A stretch of 64,000 nucleotides of DNA from JBCCOW01 sp039025855. Lineage in GTDB: Bacteria; Planctomycetota; Phycisphaerae; Phycisphaerales; Phycisphaeraceae. Below are positions 35,216-43,949 of this stretch, piece by piece; within the stretch, counting starts at the first letter, position 1; each line of letters opens with the position of its first letter. The translations under genes were made by a program, and so were the position numbers. Under the pieces are notes generated by a model, which saw only the letters and a list, made by a program, of their open reading frames with translations, did not search any database and was not told where the DNA came from. The stretch covers positions 1 through 64,000 of the forward strand of contig JBCCNL010000017.1 in assembly GCA_039025855.1 (NCBI GenBank). Reading direction: 5' to 3'.

Positions 35216-36480
35216 GCGACGAACCGGGCGATCAGGACGCGGCGGCGGGCGAAGGGCCTGACCAACAACAGGAAGCAGACGGGGCTGGCGGCGGTGGTGA
35301 TGCGGTCGTGGATGACGATCGGCCGTCGATCTCCGAGCGTTTGAACCTGATGGGCGTGGCGGACCCGCCGGTGTGGCGTCGGCGGTGGTTCCAGGTGCTG
35401 CTGGCGGTGTTGGTGGTGGGGCTGACGCTGGAGATGGTGCTGCCGCCGGTGTTCAGCCTGATCTACGCGGCGCGGTCGGTGGTGGGCGCGTTGGTGTTGG
35501 GGCTGACGCTGGCGTATGTGTTGAATCCGCTGATCACGTATTTGGAGCGGGAGCGGAACGTGCCGCGGCCGGCGTCGGCGGCGGGATTGATGGTCATCAG
35601 TGGGTTAGTGGTGGTGGGTCTGCTGGTGTGGCTGGTGCCGGCGTTGATCTCGCAAGTGGTCAGGCTGGTGCAGGCGACGCCGGCGTATGTCGCAGCGTTC
35701 CTGGAGTGGGCGCAGGTGGATGTGGAAGAAGCGAAGGCGAGCGCGACGCAGGCGGCCAACGACCTAGACCTGCAGAGCATCGATTACGGTGCGGTGTCGT
35801 CGGCGTTGCTGTCGGCGTTGAACACGGGGTTTGGCGCATTGGCGGGGGTCCTCGGGTGGGTGACGGCGGTGGGCCTGATGGTGGTGGTGGCAGCGATCTG
35901 CTTTTTCGTGTTCGTCTGGAAGCTCGGGCCGATCCGGGACTGGGCGAAGCAATTCATCCCGGCGTCACACCGCGACGAGGTGTTGGGGCTGCTGGTGAAG
36001 ATGGACCAGTCGGTGTCGGCGTACATCCGGGGTCGGCTGATCCAGGGGCTGATCCTGGCGATTATCCTGAGTGTGGGGTGGGGGATCGCGGGGGTGCCGT
36101 ACTTCCTGCTGCTGGGATTGGTGGGTGGGGTGCTGGGGCTGCTGCCGTATCTGGCGGTGGTGACGTGGCCGTTGGCGGTGTTGCTGGCGTGGATCGAATC
36201 GACGACGGGCGGGACGGGCTTCAGCTTCTGGGCGGTGCTGTTCTGGCCGACGGTGGTGTACATGGTCGCGCAGCTGGTGGACGGGTGGGTGGTGGAGCCG
36301 GTGGTGCAGGGGCAGGCGACGGATTTGGACCCGCTGACGGTGTTGCTGGTGGTGCTGGCGGGCGGGGCGATCGCGGGGCTGCTGGGGTTGATCCTGGCGG
36401 TGCCGGCGGCGGCGTGCGGGAAGATCCTGCTGCGGGAGGTGGTGCTGCCGCGGCTTCGGGAGTTGGCGGCGGAGAACTGA
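35212..36480 (+). CDS. AI-2E (TqsA/PerM) family membrane protein
   Basis: 422 residues. A hydrophilic acidic and Gln-rich N-terminus (about 55 residues) precedes eight or so membrane helices. Family features are GALVLGLTLAYVLNPLITYLE, the central amphipathic region, MDQSVSAYIRGRLIQGLI, GLLPYLAVVTWPLAVLLAWIE and LVDGWVVEPVVQGQATDLDPLTVL. The family has been proposed to export autoinducer-2 or act as an Na+/H+ antiporter; the substrate here is unknown. TTG start overlaps the TGA of the Minf_1886 gene. Codons end very strongly in G. Confidence 0.9.
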   Translation: MSDEPGDQDAAAGEGPDQQQEADGAGGGGDAVVDDDRPSISERLNLMGVADPPVWRRRWFQVLLAVLVVGLTLEMVLPPVFSLIYAARSVVGALVLGLTLAYVLNPLITYLERERNVPRPASAAGLMVISGLVVVGLLVWLVPALISQVVRLVQATPAYVAAFLEWAQVDVEEAKASATQAANDLDLQSIDYGAVSSALLSALNTGFGALAGVLGWVTAVGLMVVVAAICFFVFVWKLGPIRDWAKQFIPASHRDEVLGLLVKMDQSVSAYIRGRLIQGLILAIILSVGWGIAGVPYFLLLGLVGGVLGLLPYLAVVTWPLAVLLAWIESTTGGTGFSFWAVLFWPTVVYMVAQLVDGWVVEPVVQGQATDLDPLTVLLVVLAGGAIAGLLGLILAVPAAACGKILLREVVLPRLRELAAEN

Positions 36481-36559
36481 GGTGTTCGGCGGGCGGTCGC
36501 GACCACCGGTGGCGTCTTTATGGGTGGGATCAGTGCTTGGTGGGGCGGGGTGGAGTGCG

Positions 36560-36565
36560 TATCCT
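36560..36565 (+). promoter_or_regulatory. TATCCT -10-like box
   Basis: TATCCT ends 6 bases before the ATG at 36572; the intervening taaggg is not a usable Shine-Dalgarno. Confidence 0.5.
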
Positions 36566-36571
36566 TAAGGG

Positions 36572-37450
36572 ATGAAACACCTGTTTTTGTGCGGTCTGGT
36601 GGTCGTCGCGTTGGGCTGTGGTGAGGCTGTCTCGCAGGAAGTGGTGGAGCCGGCTGCGGGTTCGGGGACAACTGCAACACCCGTCACGCCGCCGGGGGTC
36701 ACGCTAAGCCTGGAGCAGACGCCGCTGCGGCAGGCCCTTCGGATCTGGTCGGTGCAGAGCGGTCGGCAGTTGGTGGTGACGTCGTGGCCGGCGATGGAGT
36801 TGGCGGGGGTGGACCCGGAGACGCCGATTACGCTGCGGGGGATCGGGATGCCGCCGGGGCGGGCGCTTCGGCTGATCCTGAGCCAGGCGTCGGCGACCGC
36901 AGCGGTGGCGGTGGGTGGGGTGGGTGGTGCGGAGACGGAGCTGATTTACCGGGTGACGCCGTGGTATGTGGAGGTGATGACCAAGGCGATCGCGAACCGT
37001 CGGCCGACCACGCGGGTGTACTACATCGGGGACCTGTTGCACGAGGTGCCGAACTTCACTGATGCGCCGACGTTTTCGCTGACCGATGCGCTGAGCAACA
37101 CGAACTCGGGCGGCGGCGGCAGTGGTGGCGGGGGTGGCGATCTGTTCGAGGACGACAACGACAACGAGGAGCAGGTCGGCACGACGCGGCAGTCACGGGG
37201 CGAAGCGTTGGCGGGGGTGATCCGCGACACGATCGAGCCGACGATCTGGCGGGGCAACGGCGGCGACGCCGGGGCGATCACGTATCGGCAGAACCACCTG
37301 ATCATCCGCGCTCCGTTTTACGTGCACGACCAAATCGGCAAGTCGATCCCCGCGGTGCGTCGGCCAGCGGTGAACGGGACGCGGACGGGCGTGACGACGC
37401 GCGGTCCGGGGGTGACGGACACGGGCGTGTCACGTCGTGGGGCCAATTAG
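36572..37450 (+). CDS. Exported secretin-like N-domain protein without beta-barrel
   Basis: 292 residues. The N-terminus MKHLFLCGLVVVALGC is a signal peptide with a possible lipobox Cys (ALGC, not canonical). Residues 45-135 resemble an STN/secretin N0 domain (LRQALRIWSVQSGRQLVV...ITLRGIGMPPGRALRLILSQA). Then follows VPNFTDAPTFSLTDALS, a Gly/Ser run and DLFEDDNDNEE, almost identical to the linker of the secretin at 11.6 kb. A further short domain ends in NHLIIRAPFYVHDQIGK; no beta-barrel follows. It could be a periplasmic partner or pilotin-like companion of that secretin. TATCCT lies 6 bases before the ATG. Confidence 0.8.
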   Translation: MKHLFLCGLVVVALGCGEAVSQEVVEPAAGSGTTATPVTPPGVTLSLEQTPLRQALRIWSVQSGRQLVVTSWPAMELAGVDPETPITLRGIGMPPGRALRLILSQASATAAVAVGGVGGAETELIYRVTPWYVEVMTKAIANRRPTTRVYYIGDLLHEVPNFTDAPTFSLTDALSNTNSGGGGSGGGGGDLFEDDNDNEEQVGTTRQSRGEALAGVIRDTIEPTIWRGNGGDAGAITYRQNHLIIRAPFYVHDQIGKSIPAVRRPAVNGTRTGVTTRGPGVTDTGVSRRGAN

Positions 37451-37486
37451 TGGCATTCAATACATCCGGCGTATCTGAGGCGTGAT

Positions 37487-37906
37487 GTGTTTCGTCATCT
37501 GATCATCATTGTTGCGATCGTTGGACTGATCGGTCTTGTTTTGATCGGTAACGGTCGAACACACCGAAGTCTCGGCTTCGGGCATTCCGTTACCGTTCAG
37601 ATGCCATCTGGCATCGTCCCGTCGACTACGGGATACTTGTTTGTTTGGGATAAATCCCAAGCCGACATGGTGATCAGCGATGTTTCCTCATTTGCTGACG
37701 CATTCACATCTGTGCCGAACCTCCAGTTCGACGTTGTGGCGAGTGGGTATCGAGCGACCCGGTGGTTTGGGCTAGTCGAGGATACCGGACAGGAGTCAAT
37801 CATCCTTGTAAGGCTTGAGTCAACTACGGGGGACGCATATGTGGGTATGAGTGAATTACCGCCCGTTGGGACACCGGTGAGTGTTTCCGTCAGTGAAGTC
37901 CCATAG
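37487..37906 (+). CDS. Small membrane-anchored hypothetical protein of atypical composition
   Basis: 139 residues from a GTG with GAGG 6 bases upstream. One N-terminal hydrophobic helix (HLIIIVAIVGLIGLVLIG) then a small, soluble, beta-looking domain without known motifs. The base composition is clearly less GC-rich than every neighbour (near half G+C, many A/T-ending codons), which suggests recent acquisition or relaxed selection. It lies between the secretin-like protein and convergent guaB, 13 bp from the guaB stop. Function unknown. Confidence 0.65.
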   Translation: MFRHLIIIVAIVGLIGLVLIGNGRTHRSLGFGHSVTVQMPSGIVPSTTGYLFVWDKSQADMVISDVSSFADAFTSVPNLQFDVVASGYRATRWFGLVEDTGQESIILVRLESTTGDAYVGMSELPPVGTPVSVSVSEVP

Positions 37907-37919
37907 TAAGGGTGGCGGA

Positions 37920-39422
37920 TCAGTCGTCGCCGACTTCGACGGTGTAGTTGGGGCTCTCGCGGGTGATCTGGATGTCGTGGGGGTGGGACTCGGCGAGCGA
38001 GGCGCCGGTGATGCGGACGAACTGGGCTTTGCTGCGGAGGTCGTCGATGGTCTGGACACCGCAGTAGCCCATGCCAGCACGGACGCCGCCGACCATCTGG
38101 TAGACGAAGTCTTCGAGGGGGCCGCGGTAGGGGACACGGCCCTCGACGCCTTCGGGGACGAGCTTGCCGTTGCCCTTGGAGGATGGGGTGAGGCTGGGTT
38201 TGATTTTTTCGGCCTGGCCGTAGCGGTCGGCGGAGCCGGCGACCATGGCGCCTTCGGAGCCCATGCCGCGGTAGGTCTTGTAGCGTCGGCCGTGGTGGAT
38301 GACGAGGTCGCCGGGGGATTCGTCGAGGCCGGCGAAGAGGGAGCCGAGCATGACGACGGAGGCGCCGGCGGCGAGGGCTTTGGTGATGTCGCCGGAGTGG
38401 CGGATGCCGCCGTCGGCGATGACGGGGACGCCGGCGTCTTTGGCGACGCTGACGGCGTTCATGATGGCGGTGATCTGGGGGACGCCGACGCCGGAGACGA
38501 CGCGGGTGGTGCAGATCGAGCCTGGGCCGATCCCGACCTTAACCGCGTCGGCGCCGGCGGCGATGAGGTCAGATGCGCCTTGGGCGGTGGCGATGTTGCC
38601 GGCGATGACCTCGATGCCGTAGCGGGCTTTGACGGCCTTGACGGTGTCCATGACGTTGGAGGAGTGGCCGTGTGCGGAGTCGACGACGATGACATCGACT
38701 TCGGCCTCGATGAGGGCGCCAACGCGGTCGAGCTGGTGAACGCCGACGGCGGCCCCGACCCGGAGCCGGCCGCGGTCGTCGCGGCAGGCGAGGGGGAACT
38801 GGCTCTGCTTGGCGATGTCCCGCATGGTGATGAGCCCGGTGAGCTTGCCGGCGTCGTCGACGAGCAGGAGCTTCTCGACCTTGTTGCGGTTGAGGATGGA
38901 CTCGGCCTTGTCGAGGGTGGTGTCGGGCGGCCCGGTGACGAGGTTGGCGGACATGACCTCGTGGACGGGCTTCTCGTCGTCGTCGAGGAACATCATGTCG
39001 CGGCGGGTGATGATGCCGACGACTTTCTCGCCGGGCTGGCCGTCGACGGTGACGGGGACGCCGGAGATGTGCTGCTCGGCCATGAGGCGTCGGGCCTCGG
39101 AGGACGGGGCGTCGGGGGGGAGGACGACGGGGTCGGTGATGACGCCGTTGGCGGAGCGTTTGACCTTCGTGACCTCGCGGACCTGGGCGGCGACGGAGAG
39201 GTTTTTGTGGATGACGCCGAGGCCGCCTTGCTGGGCCAAGGCGATAGCGAGTGCGGCCTCGGTGACGGTGTCCATCGGGGCCGAGAGGAGTGGGATGTTG
39301 AGGCGGATGCCGCGGGTGAGCTGGGTGGAGGTATCGGCTTGGGCGGGGGTGATCTCGCTGCGAGCTGGCAGGAGGAGCACGTCGTCGAACGTCAGGCCTT
39401 CGGAGATGATCTTGGGTTCCAT
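37920..39422 (-). CDS. guaB: IMP dehydrogenase
   Basis: NAD-dependent oxidation of IMP to XMP, the committed step of GMP synthesis. 500 residues with TFDDVLLLP at the N-terminus, a paired CBS regulatory insert (about 95-205: HISGVPVTVDG...NKVEKLLLVDD), then VDSAHGHSSNVMDTV, NIATAQGASDLI, the catalytic Cys loop KVGIGPGSICTTR and the flap RYKTYRGMGSEGAM. All catalytic features are intact. A CACAAT box lies 5 bases before the ATG. Monocistronic by position. Confidence 0.97.
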   Translation of the reverse strand: MEPKIISEGLTFDDVLLLPARSEITPAQADTSTQLTRGIRLNIPLLSAPMDTVTEAALAIALAQQGGLGVIHKNLSVAAQVREVTKVKRSANGVITDPVVLPPDAPSSEARRLMAEQHISGVPVTVDGQPGEKVVGIITRRDMMFLDDDEKPVHEVMSANLVTGPPDTTLDKAESILNRNKVEKLLLVDDAGKLTGLITMRDIAKQSQFPLACRDDRGRLRVGAAVGVHQLDRVGALIEAEVDVIVVDSAHGHSSNVMDTVKAVKARYGIEVIAGNIATAQGASDLIAAGADAVKVGIGPGSICTTRVVSGVGVPQITAIMNAVSVAKDAGVPVIADGGIRHSGDITKALAAGASVVMLGSLFAGLDESPGDLVIHHGRRYKTYRGMGSEGAMVAGSADRYGQAEKIKPSLTPSSKGNGKLVPEGVEGRVPYRGPLEDFVYQMVGGVRAGMGYCGVQTIDDLRSKAQFVRITGASLAESHPHDIQITRESPNYTVEVGDD

Positions 39423-39531
39423 GCCCGATTGTGGGGAGGGCGTGGCACCGCGTCAAGGGGGTGAGGCGGGTGGGCGTGTGAGTTTGGGGTAAGACTTAGG
39501 TCCGCAGCGACGTTGGACCGGGTAGGCGGAG

Positions 39532-41844
39532 TCAGTTGCTGCGTTGCTGTTTGGCAAAGGCGAGGAGGTTGGACATGAAGCGGCTGGCGGTGGGGGTGGC
39601 GTAGCCGTCGATGCCCCACCAGCGGACGCCCATGAGCCCGAGGCTGACGTCCTGCCGGCTGAAGACGACGGCGTCGCGGCGGTCGACCTGGATGACGGTC
39701 ATGCTGAGCGACCGCTGCTTGCCACGCTCGAGGACGCTGGCGGGCCGCATGACGACGGAGCGGATGGGTTCGGCGTTCGGGACGCCCCGGCCGCGCGTAA
39801 TGGGCGAGCGCGAGCTCATCCGTCGGACGCGCTCCCCGAGTGCTTCGGCGAGCGCCTCTTCCATGCTGTCGACGAACTGGCCGCGGCCGCCGATGTTCTC
39901 GACGAAGACGGTGCCGCCGTTCTCGACGAACTTCTTCATGGCGGAGACTTCCGCGGCACTGAGTTCGGCGCGTTCGACGCCGGCGAGGTGGAGCAGTTCG
40001 GCCTTGCTGTCGCCGACATTGGCGAGCGGCATCTGGCGGACAGTGAGGTCGAGCCCGGTCTGGTTGAACAGGCGGTTCTTGTAGGCGGTCATGGCCTGGG
40101 GCTCGATCAGGGGGGCGTCGTTGCCGCCGATGCGGGCACGGACGACGGTGACGGCCCCTGTTTGTGGGCGGGATTCACGGCTGACCAGCGGTGATTCGAG
40201 CCGGGGACGCATGACACCGCGCTCGGAGGCGGTGGCGTAGAGGTTGACGGCAAAGGCCCAAGGCGGGTCGCCGCCGGGCGTCTCATCGGCCTGCCACTGC
40301 ATGCCCCAATCGGTGCGGGGCATCACGATCAGGTCGCGTGCCCCGTTGCTCAGCGACATCACCCGCGTCCTCCCCCCGCCCGGCACGGGCATGATCAGGC
40401 TCATTAGTGGGTGGTCGGCACCCAGTGGCTTCATCTTCCCGAGCCCCGGGTACATGCGTTGAGCCAGCTCTTCGACGGACCGGGCAAACGACGTGCTGTT
40501 CTTCTCAGGGTTCGCCAGCAGCATGCCGCCGTGGTCGACATAGGTCTTGAGCTTCGCGACCTGGGCGTCGTTGAGCTCCAAGGGTTCGCGTCCGGAGAGG
40601 TAGAGGATCGGGGTGCTGATCCAGTCTTGCCAGTCACTATTGAGCGGCACGACCGACCAGCCGAGATCGTTCTCCCGGTACTCGCTCATGTACTGGTTCA
40701 GAAAGTAGATGTCGTTGGGGCGGTTGTTCCAGGCATAGTTGGGTAGCTGGAGCTTGTTGATCCAGAGCGGGACGTTGCCGCGGGCCAAGAACATGAGCAC
40801 GAACGGGGCCTCGGTCACACCTTGGCCCTTGTTGGAGCCCACCAGCTCGCTGGCGATCGCTTCAAACCAGTCTTCGCCGGAGAAGCGCCGCTTGCCAGAC
40901 GCGAGGGCGACGCGTTCGATGCCGTAGTAGTAGTAGCCCCCCCCGCCGTGGCCGCCACCTCTTCGGCCTGAGGTGACCGGGCCGTTGCGGTCGAGATAAT
41001 CGATGCCGCGCTGGATCGCTGCGGTGATGTTGGGTTCGGGGGTGTCGCGGTCACGGTGTAATTGCTGCTGGGCGATGTAGAGGACCGTGAGTCCCGCACA
41101 GGTCATGGTCTTTCGGGGCTCGCCGCTACCACCGCCCTTCGCGCCGTAGGCCCAGCCACCGTCGACATTCGTACGTCGACCCTCGATATTGACCACGCCC
41201 TCGAGCTGCTCGTCGAGGAAGTGCTCGACCGCATTCTCCCAGAAAGCCTGGCGGACCCGGGCTCCGCGCTTGACTGCCTGCCAGATCGCGAGCACTCCAT
41301 ACTGTGTGGTGGAGTTGTCGATCCGCCTGATGACGCGTCCAAGCGGTGGATCGGTGCGAAACTCGTCGCCGGAGGCCACGCGTCGGTTCGGGTAGACCCA
41401 GTAGTTGAACCGGCTGCGGTTAGCGGTGCTACGCAACAGGTTGCTGGCGTCGGACTCGAGCTGGCCCATGAACTCTTCGGGCAGGTACGACCAGACATGG
41501 GCTCGCAGCGCGACGCCGTAGGTGCCGTGCATGTCGTTCTCACGCAGCCAGTCGATCGAACGGCGTAGCCGGGGCTCCTGCATCGATTCCCCGGAAACGA
41601 GTAGCGCGAGGGCGTTCAGGGCCGTAGGCCCGCCGAAGTTCTTCAACTCGTTCGGGTCGTTCGCACCTTCGGGGTGGTACGACGCGTGGTGCCACAGCCC
41701 GGTCGCGGACTGCTGGTTGTAGATGCGCTGCTTGACGCGTTCGATCTTCTGGACGACGGCGTCGTGGGTCAGGGCGTCGGCCCACGCCTGGACCGAAACG
41801 AAGCCGAGCAGAGCGGCGAGCGAAAAGAGCATGAATCGCTGCAT
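39532..41844 (-). CDS. Exported toroid plus DUF4159 fusion protein
   Basis: 770 residues. Signal peptide MQRFMLFSLAALLGFVSVQAWA; the start is set at 41844 because TATACT ends 6 bases upstream. The first half (about 30-370) is an alpha/alpha toroid like prenyltransferase/squalene-cyclase repeats (GGWAYGAKGGGSGEPRKTMTCAGL, FGGPTALNALALLV); a Gly/Tyr patch GGGHGGGGYYYYG interrupts it. The second half is DUF4159, glutamine-amidotransferase-like (NDIYFLNQYMSEYRE, KLKTYVDHGGMLLANPE), followed by a duplicated related domain (AMKKFVENGGTVFVENIGG). No catalytic Asp-Cys pair for cyclisation or cysteine for amidotransfer is evident, so a structural or binding role is likely. Common in planctomycetes, function unknown. 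Confidence 0.85.
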   Translation of the reverse strand: MQRFMLFSLAALLGFVSVQAWADALTHDAVVQKIERVKQRIYNQQSATGLWHHASYHPEGANDPNELKNFGGPTALNALALLVSGESMQEPRLRRSIDWLRENDMHGTYGVALRAHVWSYLPEEFMGQLESDASNLLRSTANRSRFNYWVYPNRRVASGDEFRTDPPLGRVIRRIDNSTTQYGVLAIWQAVKRGARVRQAFWENAVEHFLDEQLEGVVNIEGRRTNVDGGWAYGAKGGGSGEPRKTMTCAGLTVLYIAQQQLHRDRDTPEPNITAAIQRGIDYLDRNGPVTSGRRGGGHGGGGYYYYGIERVALASGKRRFSGEDWFEAIASELVGSNKGQGVTEAPFVLMFLARGNVPLWINKLQLPNYAWNNRPNDIYFLNQYMSEYRENDLGWSVVPLNSDWQDWISTPILYLSGREPLELNDAQVAKLKTYVDHGGMLLANPEKNSTSFARSVEELAQRMYPGLGKMKPLGADHPLMSLIMPVPGGGRTRVMSLSNGARDLIVMPRTDWGMQWQADETPGGDPPWAFAVNLYATASERGVMRPRLESPLVSRESRPQTGAVTVVRARIGGNDAPLIEPQAMTAYKNRLFNQTGLDLTVRQMPLANVGDSKAELLHLAGVERAELSAAEVSAMKKFVENGGTVFVENIGGRGQFVDSMEEALAEALGERVRRMSSRSPITRGRGVPNAEPIRSVVMRPASVLERGKQRSLSMTVIQVDRRDAVVFSRQDVSLGLMGVRWWGIDGYATPTASRFMSNLLAFAKQQRSN

Positions 41845-41850
41845 GTCAAC

Positions 41851-41856
41851 AGTATA
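41851..41856 (-). promoter_or_regulatory. TATACT -10-like box, leaderless arrangement
   Basis: TATACT on the minus strand ends 6 bases before the ATG at 41844; a start site 7 bases after the box would be the A of the ATG. Confidence 0.55.
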
Positions 41857-41915
41857 ACGGGCCACTGGGGCTTGCCGGTTCGCGACGTACGGGCCGGGTT
41901 CGTGTAGCTGATCGG

Positions 41916-42770
41916 TCAGGACGCTTCGCGGGGAGCCACCGGCTCCATCCGGGCGGCCTGCGCGCGGGCGATCTCGAGGCGATCGATGACGTGCTGCATG
42001 TTGGCCGGGCGGTCGGCGGGGTCAATCGCGATGCAGTCCATGACGAGCGTGGACAACGCCGGCGGGACCGCGGCGTTGTGCTCGATCGGCGGGGCCGGGC
42101 TTTCGGGGCGTGAGGCCCGGACCTTCACGCTCGAGTCGTTCTTCGGGATCATCGTCGGAACATAGTGGCCCGTAAGCAGCCAATACATCGTGGCCCCGAG
42201 GTTGAACACATCGGTCTGCGGAGTGATCGCGCGTCGCTTGACCTGTTCCGGCGCGATGTAGTCCGGCGTGCCCTGGATGCGCTCTTTTACCGTGCCGATC
42301 GCACAGGACTGCCCGAAATCGATCAGCTTCACACCGCCATCGCGGTCCAGCATCATGTTGTTCGGCTTGATGTCCGCGTGGACATACCCCGCCTCGTGCA
42401 TCGCCCCGAGTGCTTCAGCGCCCTGCATCATGATGGTGCAGAACCCCTCGATGTCGTCGGCCTGGAATGCCTCGAGTGTCTTACCGTCCACCAACTCCAT
42501 CAGCACCAACACTTCAGAGGTGCGGATCAACGCACGCTGTCTGATCAGCTTGAAACTCCGACGCAGCCGGGGATGGTCCATCGAAGAAGCGATCTCGTGT
42601 TCGTGGATCGCCTGATCCAGGAACCGCTGATCGCTCGGGCCGCTCTTGACCACTCGCTTGAGGCAGAACTTTTCACCCGCGTCGTTGCAGACTTCGAACA
42701 GCGTGCTTCCAGCACCCTTCCCCAGGGTGTGAAGCACGTCGTAGCCACCAATCTGATACGCAATACTCAT
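41916..42770 (-). CDS. Soluble Ser/Thr protein kinase
   Basis: 284-residue Hanks-type kinase, domain only, without membrane helix or sensor. Seen: glycine loop LGKGAGSTLFEV, Lys38, YVHADIKPNN (His131-Ala-Asp133), DFG at 151-153, and APEQ in the activation segment. The HRD Arg is Ala (HAD), so it is a non-RD kinase that probably does not depend on activation-loop phosphorylation. C-terminal tail past residue 265 is Ala/Arg-rich. TAGGCT ends 6 bases before the ATG. Substrate unknown. Confidence 0.92.
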   Translation of the reverse strand: MSIAYQIGGYDVLHTLGKGAGSTLFEVCNDAGEKFCLKRVVKSGPSDQRFLDQAIHEHEIASSMDHPRLRRSFKLIRQRALIRTSEVLVLMELVDGKTLEAFQADDIEGFCTIMMQGAEALGAMHEAGYVHADIKPNNMMLDRDGGVKLIDFGQSCAIGTVKERIQGTPDYIAPEQVKRRAITPQTDVFNLGATMYWLLTGHYVPTMIPKNDSSVKVRASRPESPAPPIEHNAAVPPALSTLVMDCIAIDPADRPANMQHVIDRLEIARAQAARMEPVAPREAS

Positions 42771-43143
42771 AACAACAGCCTACAGCCCGCTTGACGCAAA
42801 ACCTGCGTTACCTGCCGGGCGCCGGCGATTCCGTAATGTCTTTCGGATAACCGAATGAAAGATGCGTACACATTACTCGCCATCCGCTCATCGAGCAAAC
42901 AATTACGTCAATCCACCGTTCTTCTCTCGGACCCGCCGCCTGGCCTGGCGGTCGGTCGACCATGGCGGCGTCGAGGGCAGCCTTTCAGGGCGGCGTTAGT
43001 ACCCATCGGTGAAGCTTCTCTGCCATTGACCAGAGTGCCTCGCCAGAGGGACAACGGCCCACGACGCCGAAATATGCGTGCGATCCGGGAGAATCACCCA
43101 CTTGCCTCTTCTAAATGGTTGTTAACCCATCCGCAACAGTGAA
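42771..43143. other. Intergenic region without recognised gene
   Basis: 373 bp between the kinase start and the PGRP-like gene stop. It contains the kinase -10 box (42777-42782) and a short palindrome TTCGG-ataa-CCGAA near 42843. A 95-codon ORF (42855-43142, plus) has neither signal nor family features and overlaps nothing; I do not call it. Composition is less GC-rich than the flanks. Confidence 0.4.
42777..42782 (-). promoter_or_regulatory. TAGGCT -10-like box for the kinase gene
   Basis: TAGGCT on the minus strand ends 6 bases before the ATG at 42770. Confidence 0.45.
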
Positions 43144-43815
43144 TTACCGCAGAAGACTGTTGTCGAACCAGGCGAGCGGGAAGTGAGGGTTGGTATCACT
43201 AACCGCATCTGTTGGCTGCCCAACACGCAGATAGACCCGCTCAGCCGGGATGCCGTATCGCGCCTGCAGCCGACGCACAAGCCAGACCAATTCGCGTAGC
43301 TGCTCGTCCGTGGCAGGACGGTTCGCGGTGTCACCAATCAGGCAGATGCCGATCGCGTGTTCGTGGTACCAGTCCGCCCCCCGGCCTTTACCAAGGTAGG
43401 CCCCAGCCGACTGGGCGTGCCAGCGGTAGCTCGTCGTCGTCCGGCCGTCCCGGTCGCCCGAGCCGTTGTTGATCACCATGTGGTAGCCGCTGTCCGATCG
43501 GCCAGCGTCACGATACGCCTCATCGAGGTCGGTCAGCCCGCCGAGGTGGCCCCGGCTGTCGTGGATGACAATCGCCCGCCAAGGACGCTCGCTCCCGGCT
43601 CGCTGGAACTGAAATAGCAGTTCTTCAGGCGAGCCTGTCCGCCCAGGGTGATCCACCGACGACAGGGTCACGCCCGGCCGAGGTGCGCCACTGTCCGGTT
43701 CCAGCCACAGCAGCAGCCCGCTGACGAGCGTCATCCCGACGATCAGCGAACTCAAAACCGCGATATTCCGTTTGTCCGGCATCTTCTTCGACGCTTGGTT
43801 AGCCGATCCACGCAT
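43144..43815 (-). CDS. Membrane-anchored PGRP/amidase_2-fold protein, probably degenerate
   Basis: 223 residues. GGAGGGG 5 bases before the ATG at 43815 fixes the start. One N-terminal membrane helix (NIAVLSSLIVGMTLVSGLLLWL) anchors a periplasmic domain of N-acetylmuramoyl-L-alanine amidase type: RAIVIHDSRGH (zinc His85), SGYHMVINNGSGDRDG, and HAIGICLIGD. The expected second zinc His in the C-terminal ..GH.D..P.. segment is Gln200 (LRVGQPTDAVSD), and the third ligand position is unclear. It may bind peptidoglycan without cutting it, or use other ligands. Confidence 0.8.
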   Translation of the reverse strand: MRGSANQASKKMPDKRNIAVLSSLIVGMTLVSGLLLWLEPDSGAPRPGVTLSSVDHPGRTGSPEELLFQFQRAGSERPWRAIVIHDSRGHLGGLTDLDEAYRDAGRSDSGYHMVINNGSGDRDGRTTTSYRWHAQSAGAYLGKGRGADWYHEHAIGICLIGDTANRPATDEQLRELVWLVRRLQARYGIPAERVYLRVGQPTDAVSDTNPHFPLAWFDNSLLR

Positions 43816-43949
43816 CGCGGCCCCTCCCCGAAGGCCAGACGCTGAAGCGGGCCGGGTCACGCGACCTCGCCCATCGTGTTTTCGACCAGATGCCGGTGCC
43901 ACTTTGAAGTTTGCCCCCTCCCGGGGCGATAAAAACTCGCGTCAACCAC

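Noticed and set aside
42855..43142. 95-codon plus-strand ORF in the kinase-PGRP gap
   Set aside because: Starts with ATG but has no ribosome site, no family pattern and odd Pro/Arg composition; not called.
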